Positions 1-11,212 of a stretch of 64,000 nucleotides of DNA are shown here, in pieces (positions within the stretch are counted from its first letter, which is position 1; each line of letters opens with the position of its first letter). The DNA is taken from positions 15,239,002 to 15,303,001 of the forward strand of contig NC_019859.2 in the NCBI RefSeq assembly GCF_002234675.1, written 5' to 3'. A model generated the notes under the pieces. The model ran no database searches. It was not told the DNA's origin and saw nothing but the letters and a program-made list of their open reading frames with translations. This DNA is from Oryzias latipes. Its lineage: Eukaryota > Chordata > Actinopteri > Beloniformes > Adrianichthyidae. A program made the position numbers and the translations under genes.

Positions 1-45
1 CAATTAAAATCAATAAAATCAGATTTTTTCCATCAACTTTCAATT

Positions 46-159
46 CTAACCAGTAAGGCTTTCTTCAACGTATATGTCTCCTGTGACGGATGGCTTTGAC
101 TGAGGGTGCAGATTCACTGAAGATCTGATCTGCACTGGATTCAGTCCCACCAAATGACC
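46..159 (-). other. Candidate extra 3' exon of the acidic SCPP gene
   Basis: On the minus strand a long pyrimidine tract ending in CAG precedes a 114-base open stretch that closes with TAG. All exon borders in the gene upstream are phase 0. A GTAAAT donor lies at 896-901 just before that gene's nominal stop, so splicing from base 899 to 159 keeps the frame and replaces the last three residues with 37 others. No minus-strand AATAAA is visible between here and the window edge, so the transcript end may lie outside. The alternative is that the gene ends at 887 and this is chance. Confidence 0.4.
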
Positions 160-397
160 CTGAAGAAGAAGAAGAGAAACACATTTTTGTTTCTAAAAGC
201 AATACTTTTTGTTGTTTTTTTAACATTTGGACAGTCACACATCCATGATATTTAGAGACAAGTTAATATAAGAAATACTTTCAGCCAGACTAATACATTT
301 ACTTGACTTTGGCAACTCCAGAGTTTTTCCATTGTCTTCATTAAAGACTCAGTGGGTCAGTTTGAAAAAAAAAGTTTAATTCTTTAAATGTTTAAGG

Positions 398-655
398 GGC
401 AGCTGTGGTTCAGTGATTGAACGGTCAACATCTGATTGAAGGATCATTGGTTTGGTTTCCTCCTTGCCAGTCCATGTGTCAAAAGTGTCATTGGCCAAGA
501 CACTGAACTCCAAATTGCTCTTAATGGTTACAGGTTGGTGCCAGTTTTGGACAGTGGAGTGTGTGATCAGTGTGATCAGTGTGTGCATGGGTGGCTGTGA
601 CAGTAAAGCACTTTGGGCCTTAAAGCAATGTGGAAAAGTGCTTTTCAAGTAACCG
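398..655 (+). repeat. tRNA-derived SINE
   Basis: The copy opens with a tRNA-like head (GCTGTGGTTCAGTGATTGAA, an A-box-like start). It continues through the GGCCAAGACACTGAACTCCAA core common in acanthomorph SINEs and ends with a tail reading AAGCACTTTGGG. It is diverged but nearly full length. A fragment of the same class lies at 38316-38420. It lies between the last large exon of the acidic SCPP gene and the candidate extra 3' exon. Confidence 0.6.
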
Positions 656-886
656 CTGTTTTTTCTATAGCTATCAAAACCATAACAAAAGTTAGATTAT
701 GGAAAATATCTGTTTAAGAAAACTGACAATTATCTTGAACAATTTGACTCTTGCACAGCTGCATCATGTTAAACACACTCCTTGTCCTAAGTTCACCTTG
801 CCTTCAGCTGAACAAAGCTGGAGTTGGCTCCTGTGACCTCGAGGAACCCATAAAGGAAACAGCAAGTTCAGAAACGGATGGGTGGA

Positions 887-2196
887 TTAAATATTTACCC
901 ATTTTTCTGCCCTTCTCCGCTTTGCTTTGTTAAGTCCGCCTCTGGTGCCGGGTTCCTGAGACTCCTGTGGCTCTTGTTCGCTCTGTGTTTGCTCAGGATG
1001 CCCCTCATCCTTCTGTGGAGAATGCTTTCTTGCTCGCTGGTTTCTCCTCTGCATCCTTGTCTTTGCCTTGGTTTGAGCTTTGCTGTCATCCTTGACTGCC
1101 TCTTCCTCTTTCCCAGGGTCGATATTTGATTGAGGTTCTTCCTGCTTGGTGCTTTTTTCTTCAGATTTGGCTGCAGTGTCGTCATCGTGCACATCATCGC
1201 TGGTGGTTTGCATGTCTTGCTGGAACTCTGCCTCATGATCTTCTTTATTTTGATCATCGGATGCATCTTTTTTTGCAATGGACTGGATTTCATGAGCAGA
1301 GGTGATAACTTCAGCTGATACAGTTTGCAAAGGTCGGACTACTCCACTGTCAGCAGCATAATCAAGATCTGCTATGATCTCTGATTCTGTGCTGCTCTCT
1401 GTTTCCTCTGGTGAGGCCACCTTCTCTTCTCTGCCAGCAGGATTTTCCACTTTTTTCTCAAGAAGCATCTCCTTGACCCCCTCCTTCTCTTTCTCTTCCA
1501 TGCCCTCATCCCTCACTTCCTCTTCATCCTTTACCTCTGTGCTTTCCTCTGAGATTTTCTTCTCACCTTTACCCTTGGTTTTCTTCAGCACCTTGCTAGT
1601 ATCTGCCTCTTCATCCTCTAACTCTTTCACTTCTCCATCTTCCTCTTCTTCTTCTGACTCTTTCTTCAGGAGATCAACTAGTTCCTCCTCACTCATCAGG
1701 ACTGCCGTGCTCTGGTCTGTCTTTCCATTCACTTCCTTGATCTTCTGTGCACTGGTGTTACTATCTGAGCTTGGTTCTCCATCTTCCTTCTCCATGCTGC
1801 TGACGTCAAAGGGGACTAAGGTGGGGGACACTTGTGGGTTATTATCTTCCTCCGTGATCCCATCCTTAACAGGAGAGGGAAAACATTGATTTAATCATGT
1901 GGAATTTTACCAATGTACGTCTGATTTAGTGACAAAATAGCTACTTTCCACAATGTTTTTGACAACATAGTTTGGTTACATTTTTTTGCATACCTTTTCC
2001 TTGATTGAAGTCTTTTGTAATCCCCTGTGTCTTCCATGATGTTTGCCCTTCACCTAAAACACAACAGCAATCAATGAAAAATCCCCTTAAACTCAAAAAC
2101 CTTTTGTTTTTGTAGGTTTCAATTGTCAATCTTGACACTCACAGACATGGCAAAGGTTGCTACCAGGAAGCAAATGAACACCAAGCAGGTCCTCAT
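887..2196 (-). CDS. Acidic secretory calcium-binding phosphoprotein (SCPP family)
   Basis: This is a secreted, highly acidic, intrinsically disordered protein of the SCPP class that nucleates or regulates mineral in bone, teeth or otoliths. The model has three coding exons: 2143-2196 (signal peptide MRTCLVFICFLVATFAMS), 1994-2053 (20 basic, His-rich codons) and 887-1864. All introns are phase 0, as is typical of SCPP genes. The large exon is rich in Glu, Asp, Ser and Lys, with a run of five Glu and many Ser-x-Glu sites for Fam20C-type kinases. The C-terminal part turns basic (RMQRRNQRARKH, then KAKRRRAEKW). The start is chosen because it opens a canonical signal peptide. Length is about 324 residues, or 397 - about 37 C-terminal residues more in place of three - if an exon at 46-159 is used. 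Candidates are scpp1, spp1 or starmaker-like; the disordered sequence does not allow a firm name. Confidence 0.75.
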
Positions 2197-5100
2197 GCCT
2201 GCTTACAGAGAAATACAGAAGGCATTTTTTAAATACATGACACTCAAAGCCAAAAATTGTTGTTTCTGTATGCTTCCAGCACATTCATAAGAAAAAGCAG
2301 AGCTGTGATAGTAGCTTGTTATCGGGGTTACAGACCTCAGAGATGTGTCCCTCTCTGAAAAGTCACAATCAGGGCTAAAATCAACAACTGAAGTTACCAG
2401 ACTGGAAAAAGTTGGCTATGTCCACAAACGTGTCGCTACTCTGGACAAAAACAATACAGACAGTGGGGTTCTGTCCAGCAGAATAATCACTAAACAAAAC
2501 AGCAAAATGCATATTTTATGGGAATGGGTATCCAAAAGTTACCTTAATGTCACAGTCAGACATCCATCTTTGAACTTTTGTAAAATATTGGTGCTTAAAA
2601 AAGCACGCATATCATGTGACAGCTGAAATGCATGTTTTTCTTTCTTAATTTTCAAAAATGACATTTTTGCTCTCTTTAGTTATAGGTATCAAAGTCTTGT
2701 TTCATGTAAGAATACAAAACAAAAGTAAACAAATGCAGTTAAAACCATAAACAGTCTATTAGCTATGTCATAACATATAAAAAAATAATATTATGTGATA
2801 TTTACTGTAGCGACCCCTAAAGAGAATAACCCATTAAACAGCAAAGTAGAATATAAATGTACATAACTATATATGTCAAGAGCAGTTTCAAAGACTGCAG
2901 TTTCTCGCAGATTTGTATGCGCAAATATTACAAAGTAGAAAGATTTAAAAAAAAAAAACTACACCAGAAAACATTTTAAAAGTTTGATTAGTCAGTCTTT
3001 ACCTGCAGTTGGCAGTCACAGGAAAAGAAAAGAGATTCCTTACAAACACCAATGTGTGCCAGTGTTGCACCTGTGAGGATGAGCTTTTGTATTCAAGGCC
3101 AGACAAGCACTCCACACAAACTGGCTTCTGAACACACAGGGTCTGCGATGTCACTGCTAACTTTGGGAGGGTCTTTGGGGTAAGGCATAGACGTAGAGAC
3201 GTATTTCAAACCCCTGTTGGTTTTCAGTTGAATTCAGTTTAATTTGAATCAATGAAAACATTTTTTATTTTTAGAATAATATATTTTTTTATGAAACGAG
3301 AGAAAAAGGAAAGAAAAAAAAACAAGAATCATCCCTAAATTCACAAAATACTATTCAACTAACTTTTTGCTTCTTGAAGATATTAAAATGTCTTTTGGCC
3401 GTTACCGGCTGCATCCTGCCTCTTCAAACAAAGCGATAAAAACGACACTGTTGTGGCCATTAGATGTCACTCCATCCAATGGAGTAATAACAGGCCTCTG
3501 TCAATGTAAAAATCGTAATTGCTGTACCTAAGATTCTAAGTGTTTCTACTGACAGTATTAGATGGTTCTGACTTGTAACATTGTCATTTAAAAACAGAAT
3601 TTTGTACCAAAAGGCCAATGGAATAGGATATAAAACAGAAGTTTTTTTCTATTATAAATAGTATTTCGTCTCATATGATGTTATGCTTTAACATGATCTC
3701 CAATCTGGACATATTGTGAAATAAATTTTGTGTCTTTGGCCTGTGTGTTAGAACTTGACTGCTGGCTGCCTCGTCTTTATCGTTTGCTGGCATAGCCTGT
3801 AAATCCCCCACCACAGTAGCCATCTAGACACATTTAGAACAGAATGGGTTTCTGCTTTAGACTAAATAAGTTTGGTTTGGTCACTGATGGTCTCTGTAAC
3901 AGACAAAAGAAAACTCCATAAAAGCACAGACTGACCCTTTCAACTGTGGTTTGTGGCTTTCTGCAGTGGAATAAATAAAGGTTTAGAAAATAATGTTTTT
4001 AATCAGCCAAGTTTTGAAAAGTGCTTGTCATGGAAAGGGCAGTTTTGGTTTGAGAGTAAAGTTTACATCAGCATCTGTGACAACATTTTTTTGTTTTTTC
4101 TTCTGAGCAATAAAACATTTGACCCAAAGAAAACCTTTGTGTGACCTCTTCTGCAATTAGAATTTGATTTATCTGAATAGATTTGATTTATTCATTTATT
4201 TCAAGCATTGAGAATATAATAATGCAATAAAGAAGATACATCAAATCGATTTCAAACATTGAGTCATACATTGATTGGAAAATAAAGAAAATATACAAAG
4301 ATATTTGATGATAATACCATCTTCTTGGCTGTAATTACTCACAAGCATAAATATAGTACACACAAGTCACAATGTAATAACTAAATACAAGTATTGTCAA
4401 ATAGACTTTGATTTGTAGCTTGAAACAGAGGGGGAAGTAGCAAATTTATGTAATCGCAACTCTATTGTAAAGCGTTTCTAAAAACCGTACGTAACTCAAA
4501 TATCTGAGAATCTGAGAACAGTGTTGGGATATTTTTAAAGGATCTGCTTTAATTGAGAAGGTAAAAAAGGATAAGCATTTCCCCTCCAGTGTTATCTGTG
4601 AAAAGGCATCAATCCATCTAAGTTTGTTCATTTTCTTTCTGATTGTTGACTATTTTTTGTTAAGAATCGTGTGTGCATCCTCTCAGATTTAGTGATTCAA
4701 GGCCTGACCTGGGATCCGTGTTTCCACTCTCTTCTGTTTGTGACATTTAATGTAGAGAAACAGAAAGGAAAACTCCTCATCCAAAAACAAAAACAGGTAA
4801 TCTGCCGTCCGGCTGAAGGGTTCAGTTTAAAGTTAAAACTTGAGTCACTTTGGAGTGAATGTGCAGACACAGTGTTCCCCAGCCAACATCCATCATCCTT
4901 CCCTTACTCCTCCCATGTGGTTTTGGTGGATACCTCTGGACTGGCGAACATCCAGACTAATTACAAGTTTGTTCTGCTTTGTGGAGATCCAGCGTGGGAT
5001 TAAACAAGAAATTCTGTCATCTTATTTTGGGTTTGACCAAATATGGACATCCAGGAAGCAATTATAAGCATCGGGGAGGGAAACTGGAAGTCTTCAGTTA

Positions 5101-5779
5101 GGATTTTTACTGTATATGGTTTTTCCTTCACTAAGGAATGAGGCTTATTTACAATAACAACTTCCTTGCTAAACCCAGTGGAAAACAAAATAAGTTCTGC
5201 ACAGATTTTAATTGTAATTTTGTTAAACTTTGCATAATGATCAGACAGAAGGAGGTTCCCATAAGTTGTTTTATTTTATTTAAAGAATTTTGTTGTGTTT
5301 GTGTGCTTTGTAATTTATTTTTGAATGATGCTGAACAGAAATAAAAGGAAAAAATAATATGTTTAATCATTAACTTTACACAACAGCCGTGTGCTTTTCT
5401 TGACCTGAGTATCTCTCGCTTTCTCTCCAAGTGGGTGAGTTTGTTTTTTCAAGAGGCCACAAACCCTATGGTTTAGTAAGCGAAGCTATGTTTCCCCTAA
5501 GGCTTGAGAGGGGTGGAGAAAATATATGTGAGAGTGAATGGAACTGTGGGTGTTTGTGTGTGCCTTCAATCATCATCGTGCCAGTGTCAGTTTGTTTAAA
5601 AGCAGACTTTCAGGGAAAAAATACACCTTCATGTGTTGGCAGGAGACAGACATCCAAAAGGAAATGATGCAATTATCTTAGCTGAGGTCACTTACGTATG
5701 TATATATAGAAGTATTTATACCTATATATACATATGTAAACTAGTCGCTGAGGTATTGTGCAGCATTGCTCTTCCACTG
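2197..5779. other. Intergenic region between two divergent SCPP genes
   Basis: AT-rich and without a convincing coding exon. The minus-strand SCPP gene must have its 5' noncoding exon and promoter here; the short GC-richer patch at about 3000-3200 is the most likely place, but no single start site can be fixed. Open frames in this stretch are short and lack splice or composition support. Confidence 0.4.
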
Positions 5780-5788
5780 TTTTAAAAG
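5780..5788 (+). promoter_or_regulatory. TATA-like box of the second SCPP gene
   Basis: TTTTAAAAG lies about 25-30 bases before the likely start of a noncoding first exon that ends at the strong donor AAG|GTAACT (base 5856). A first exon made only of 5'UTR, followed by a signal-peptide exon, is the standard SCPP gene plan. Confidence 0.4.
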
Positions 5789-6145
5789 TTTGGATTCTAG
5801 TCTGGCAGCAGACAACATCGTGAGACTTCTTCAACAGGAGCTGTGATCCTTACAAGGTAACTGCTCTTGTGCTTTATTTTGTTTATCTCATTTTTTTACA
5901 CAATAACATCAGATGTTATGTATATGTAACAGCTGTATCTAACATCCAAACAGAATGATCAATTCTGTGTTTCATGTTTAACTCCACATGACTGCATGAT
6001 GGGATTCAGAACAGTGTCTGAAACAACACACTTGTTGCATTTTGGTTCTTTTTTTTTAAATTAATTCATAGTGATGCAATTTAACAAATAATCTGAAATA
6101 GTCAAATTGACCTTATTTAAATATTTGTGTACTTTGTGTTACAGA

Positions 6146-7954
6146 ATGAAGACTGTCATTATAACAATTTGCCTGATTGGTTCAGTTTTTGCAAACCCAG
6201 TAAGTATACTTTTAAAAAACAACATAGTTTTGTAAGTGAATACTGAAAGCAAATGGGTTTCCCCAGGCACAATATAGCAGAATAATAATATCGATGTGGT
6301 TTTTTTTTGTTTGTGTATTTATACTTTTGTTTTATATCACGTTCAACAAGTTAAAAAGTATGTGGATTTTAATGTGTTCACCATTTTTCTGTCCTTTCTG
6401 ACAGATTTTGCACAATGTGTTGGTTTCAAATGAGCAGGATTCCAATTCAGTAAGTACAATCACATTTTATATATCAAAAAATTCTCCATCAATGCATTAG
6501 TTATTTCATTGGCAATGCAGCAGTAGAGTCAGCAAAAAAACAGTAATAAAAAAAAGTGGTGTGGTATAAAACGCAAAACATCTCCTAGACTATTGTTTGC
6601 CCTACTGTATGTTATCTCCACACATCTTTGGAGAAAGTACATTCACCCAAGCCTGACTTGACATAAAAACATCTTAAATGGATGTTGTGGGTATAATTAA
6701 ATCGACTGTGCTGTGTGCTTAATTTGGGGTTTTTTTGCAGACAGAAAGTCTGTCTGTTTCACAATCTTCTGAAAACACTTCGGAGCTTCAGGTAATTTCT
6801 CTGCAGTATCTGTTTATCCCAGCACATTAAGAAAGACATTTTGTTTCTAACTTGTGATTCCTTTTGTGCTGATGTTTACCAGTCATGGGCAAATGTTTCC
6901 TGTTTTTATGTTTCAGAGCTCTGAGGAAGTTGCCTCCACACAAGTAAGTTAAAATACACAAATTGCTGTTGAAAATTGAAGACGAGTGCAACTCTGTCAA
7001 TAATGCATTCATTATTATTTGTTGAAGAGTACAGAGTCTGAATCGTCTGAATCTGCTTCAGAGGACAAGGTGGGATATATAAATACAGGCTGTTCTACAA
7101 TGCAGTTTGTGTAATAATTATGCTTAACTTATATTGATTTTAAAGTTTTTTTTCCTTTCTGTGAAAACAAAAAGACCTCAGAGGAGAGTGATAGCCAGTC
7201 AGATGAGATAATCGAGGTAAGATAGATAAATCCATTTATTTGAACTTTTTTTTTTAAATTGCTCCATCAAATTAAATAGTTCTTTATAGTATGGTTCCTT
7301 TGGCTCATATGCTTCACAAATATTTGCACAGATTGACACTATGCTTGAAACCAAAGATGACAGCATGGGCAGCGAAGAGAACGTCCGCAAAGTGGTGAGT
7401 TGCTGCACACTCTTTGACCGGTGGCCTGCTTTAGCTGGAGCTAGCCCTAACTAATGCTGTTTGTTTCCCCGCAGCAGAGTTGGGTAAGGGTGTTTTCCAG
7501 CGTTGGTCATGTCTCAAGCACTGAGGACAATACCAGCAGGGAGGTCGAAGGTCATTCAGAAGGTGTGAGCAAGGAGCTTACTCACATCTCAGTGACTGCT
7601 GGCAGTCGTGCAAACCTTCCCCTGCTGGAAAAATCCATAGACAGCAGCAGCGACAGCACAGATCTTGCAGCTGCCAACAGCAACAGCACTGAGAGCGATA
7701 GTAGTGAAAGCCAGGAGAGCGAAGAGACCAGCGACAGCAGCGATGCCAGCAAGAGTTCAAAGGAAAGTGATGAAAGTGACGGAAGTGACAGCGCTGAGTC
7801 TGAGCAGTTCAAAGCCAAAGACTGTGTGAATGGTACACAGAGCTGTGAAAGTGAAGAGTACTTTGTCCAGAGCGTAGGAGATGATGCACATTTCTCTGTC
7901 CACGGACTGATGACGCCAGATGAGGAAAACATGGAGTTAAGACTGAGGAGATGA
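6146..7954 (+). CDS. Acidic Ser/Asp-rich SCPP protein (osteopontin/scpp1-like)
   Basis: A secreted acidic phosphoprotein of the SCPP family, expected in mineralising matrix. Eight coding exons join in phase 0: 6146-6199, 6405-6449, 6741-6791, 6917-6943, 7028-7069, 7175-7216, 7332-7394 and 7475-7954, giving 267 residues. The first exon encodes the signal peptide MKTVIITICLIGSVFANP. Exons 3-7 are tiny and rich in Ser-Glu (SSEE, TSEESDS), typical casein-kinase-like Fam20C targets. The last exon carries a long Ser/Asp/Glu tract, the only cysteines of the secreted part (two, in KDCVNGTQSCES) and the end MELRLRR. No RGD integrin motif is present, which argues against a classical osteopontin. The start is fixed by the signal peptide. 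The last intron ends in a GCAGCAG tandem acceptor, so one Gln may be optional. Confidence 0.8.
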
Positions 7955-8208
7955 TTGTTTTTCTTTGTGAACAAATTTATTTTCTAAACCTCAGCACTAA
8001 TTGGAGACGGCATTTTTTTTTATTACATCCAAACAGTAGTTTTGGCTTAATGCAACTTTCAGTAATACAAAGTTAGATATTTACCATTGTAAAATAAATA
8101 AATTATGTACTTTTTCTATTAAAAACTGAGCTTCAAAAAGTATAACAAAGCAGGAATGTTGTTAATAATTGATTTTTATAAGATATTTATGCAATTTTGC
8201 ACAAATTC

Positions 8209-8214
8209 AATAAA
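8209..8214 (+). terminator. Polyadenylation signal of the second SCPP gene
   Basis: AATAAA lies about 255 bases after the stop codon, followed by a GT-rich stretch (ACAAGTGACCGTG). It is the best-placed signal before the tRNA gene at 8278. Confidence 0.6.
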
Positions 8215-8277
8215 CAAGTGACCGTGACAATACACATATGTGTATTATTATGTATTTTCACTATAACGCCGTCAAGT

Positions 8278-8351
8278 GGCCGGTTAGCTCAGTTGGTTAG
8301 AGCGTGGTGCTAATAACGCCAAGGTCGCGGGTTCGATCCCCGTACGGGCCA
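8278..8351 (+). tRNA. tRNA-Ile (anticodon AAT)
   Basis: A complete 74-base cloverleaf. The acceptor arm is GGCCGGT paired with ACGGGCC, with discriminator A. The D arm carries the A box (TTAGCTCAGTTGGTTAGAGC). The anticodon stem TGGTG/CGCCA encloses the loop CTAATAA, with anticodon AAT at 8312-8314. The T arm carries the B box GGTTCGATCCC. There is no intron. A TTTT Pol III terminator follows at about 8358. All stems pair, so this looks functional and not a SINE head. Confidence 0.95.
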
Positions 8352-9222
8352 TCAACCTTTTAACGAGTTCGTTAATAGCATTTAGACACCAGTTCCACTA
8401 TTTACAGCAAAAACTTTCTTGGAACCGCGCTTGTGCTTTCGCCCTTGTGCTATCTTAGCTGACCCCACCCTTAGATTGACGTGTTCTCCCAATACCATGA
8501 TAAAGGTGGAAACATTTCATACTGTAATCCATGGACACCAGTGAAGATCACAAATCATTAAAGAAAAAAGGTTCAGCGCACTGTCTACTAGTGGGTCTAG
8601 AAACTGTAAAAGTGCCCAGGACAGCACAAGGGTTACAGTGGCGCCACCAGGGGGTGGCCAGGGGTGGCCATGGCCACCCCTCTCCGACACCTGGCCACCC
8701 CAGTGGCCACCCCAGTAGCCACTATAAGCTGTGGTAGCATCAGTTGTGCGTTTCATCCCAAATGCACAGCCAGCAAGCGGGCAAGTCGCTCTGATCACCT
8801 AAACCGGCCCTCACCCCCTCCCCTCCCTGCTGCCTTTGAGTGCGCAGACATCTACAGAGGAGCCGCTGGACGCAGAATGAATAAGACGCGTGGTTCACTT
8901 CCGCGTTCGAACCCTCAGATCCTCTGGGCCGGTCAGACAAAAGAACCAGTCTCAGTCACTAAAGATGAACTTTCTTTATTACTGTTTCCTTAAGTCCAAA
9001 ACGGGCGACTGACCGCGCGTGTATGCGCTCCACACCCTCACACGCGCTCTCCCCCCTCTCTTCCTGCATCGCGCGAGCACCGGTTTCAGCACGCACACAC
9101 ACGCGTGCGCGCGAGAGCGCACGCACGCAAACACAATCACACATCCCAAAATGCTACGTTTCTTTTCCTGTTAAATATTTTCCGTGGGTCTTTAACAATC
9201 TGTTTACTGTACTTTAGATCTG

Positions 9223-9492
<270 letters not shown>

Positions 9493-9840
9493 GACTTTAT
9501 TAATCCCACAATGGGGAAATTTCATTTATCTTGGCAGCAACACGACATTCAGAAATAATCTATATAATATAACATCAATAAAGGACATCACAAATGACAT
9601 TTATATTAAATAATTAAAAATATCACAGAAAATTATTATGAAAAATTATTATCAAAAATTAGATTCTTATTAAATAAAGAAATAAATATTAAATATTAAA
9701 TAAATACAGCTGCAAAGGTGTAAAAAACATGCGGTCTGCAAAACATGTAAACCCAGTGTGCAAATACTTGGTGCAAATACGCCACATCATCAGCGGCGGT
9801 GGATGTGTCATTACTTCTTATTAATAAGTAAAAAAAGGAT
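9493..9840 (-). mobile_element. 3' tail of a Rex1/L2-like LINE inserted in the hAT element
   Basis: Read on the minus strand, the edge is GGGATTAATAAAGTCATC followed by TATC units, the known 3' end of Rex1-like fish LINEs. The rest is AT-rich and eroded; the 5' limit near 9840 is a guess. The same tail type ends the LINE fragment at 61335-61945. Confidence 0.6.
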
Positions 9841-11212
9841 GTCCCTGTCACAAGCCACTCATTTTCATGGCACTATTTAAGCACTGGTTGTTGTGTTACC
9901 GCAACATTTTGATGTGTTTTTGTTTCCACAGAGTTACCTATAGTCATTAGTTGATGCTTGTGTCTGTCCATTTTCAGAGAATGAAGAGAAATTCAACATA
10001 TATTCTTATTTTAAGAATAAAAGTGCAGCAGAAGGAGTGAAAGAGATGGTAGGGGAGCAACAGAGGAGTAGTGAGGAGGAGGAAGATGAGACAGAGCAGC
10101 ATGAATGACAGAAGAGAATAAGGAAGACAAAGATGAGACGGCATCAGAGGAGGGACAGTCAGCATCATTGGTCAGAGAAACAAGGCAGAACTCAGCATAA
10201 GCAGGGGCTCCACCTGTTCCTGGACCAACTGGTGAAGTTAGAATTATGTTACCCTAATAATAAAAATGTTTCATGATTATAAGTCTGAATAGAAATGTCT
10301 ACAGATATAATTAATAATTAGAAGGATATTTTTATTATTATTTCAGAACAACAGATTTCATTTTTTGTTTATTGTAGATATCTCTCAGTCAAGAGCCGAA
10401 CAGCCCAAGCAGACACACCTAAGCATTGAATATAAACAAAAAATATATATATATATATCAGTAGTAGTATCTACTAATGGTATCTACTAGTATCTATTAG
10501 TTATTATACTAGTAGTATCTACTATAAATTCATGTTCTACAAAATATCAGTAGGCATTTATCTTTCTATTGGTTTTCTAAAGGTTGTTTTACTACGTTTG
10601 GTAGAATGAATTTTAAAAATATAGCTCATGGTTTTTGTGTGCCACCCCAAGATTTAATGTGGCCCCCCACTGGCCACCCCCATGAAAAATTTCTGGAGGC
10701 GCCACTGAAGGGTTACCAAAATACATACGGTTTAAACCTTCTCTTACCCTTATAACTTAATTCTTCTGATTGAACACTAGATGGTGACAGAGTTATTCCA
10801 TTGACACGTCTTTTGGTTCAGTACAGTTTATTCACTAATATATATTATTTGCTGAAAATCACTTAAGTCTTTCAAACTCAAAACGGTTGTTTGTTCACAC
10901 AAAACCATAAAAAATGCTTCACAGTCAACACTAACCAAACAATAAAGTCAAAATGCTTAAAAGCTAAATTTGGAAAAAGGAGAACTACGTATTTAGATAA
11001 CAATTATTGCAACATGTAGAGTTTTTTTATTAGGCAACTCTAAAGAATGTTGTGACATGTGATGGATAACAAGTATTTCTGAAGAATATCTGGGTATTTT
11101 GACTTCAAACTCCAACAGACAGAAACCCTGAAAAAATAATGTTCCCGCTCTGAATTTTCTAGAAAATGAGCTAACTTAGAGCAAAACAGCCCAGAATAAA
11201 AAAGTCCCACGG

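Noticed and set aside
1374-1889. Plus-strand Ser/Phe-rich frame
   Set aside because: It is the antisense shadow of the acidic SCPP exon, whose Glu/Ser codons give Ser/Phe on the other strand.
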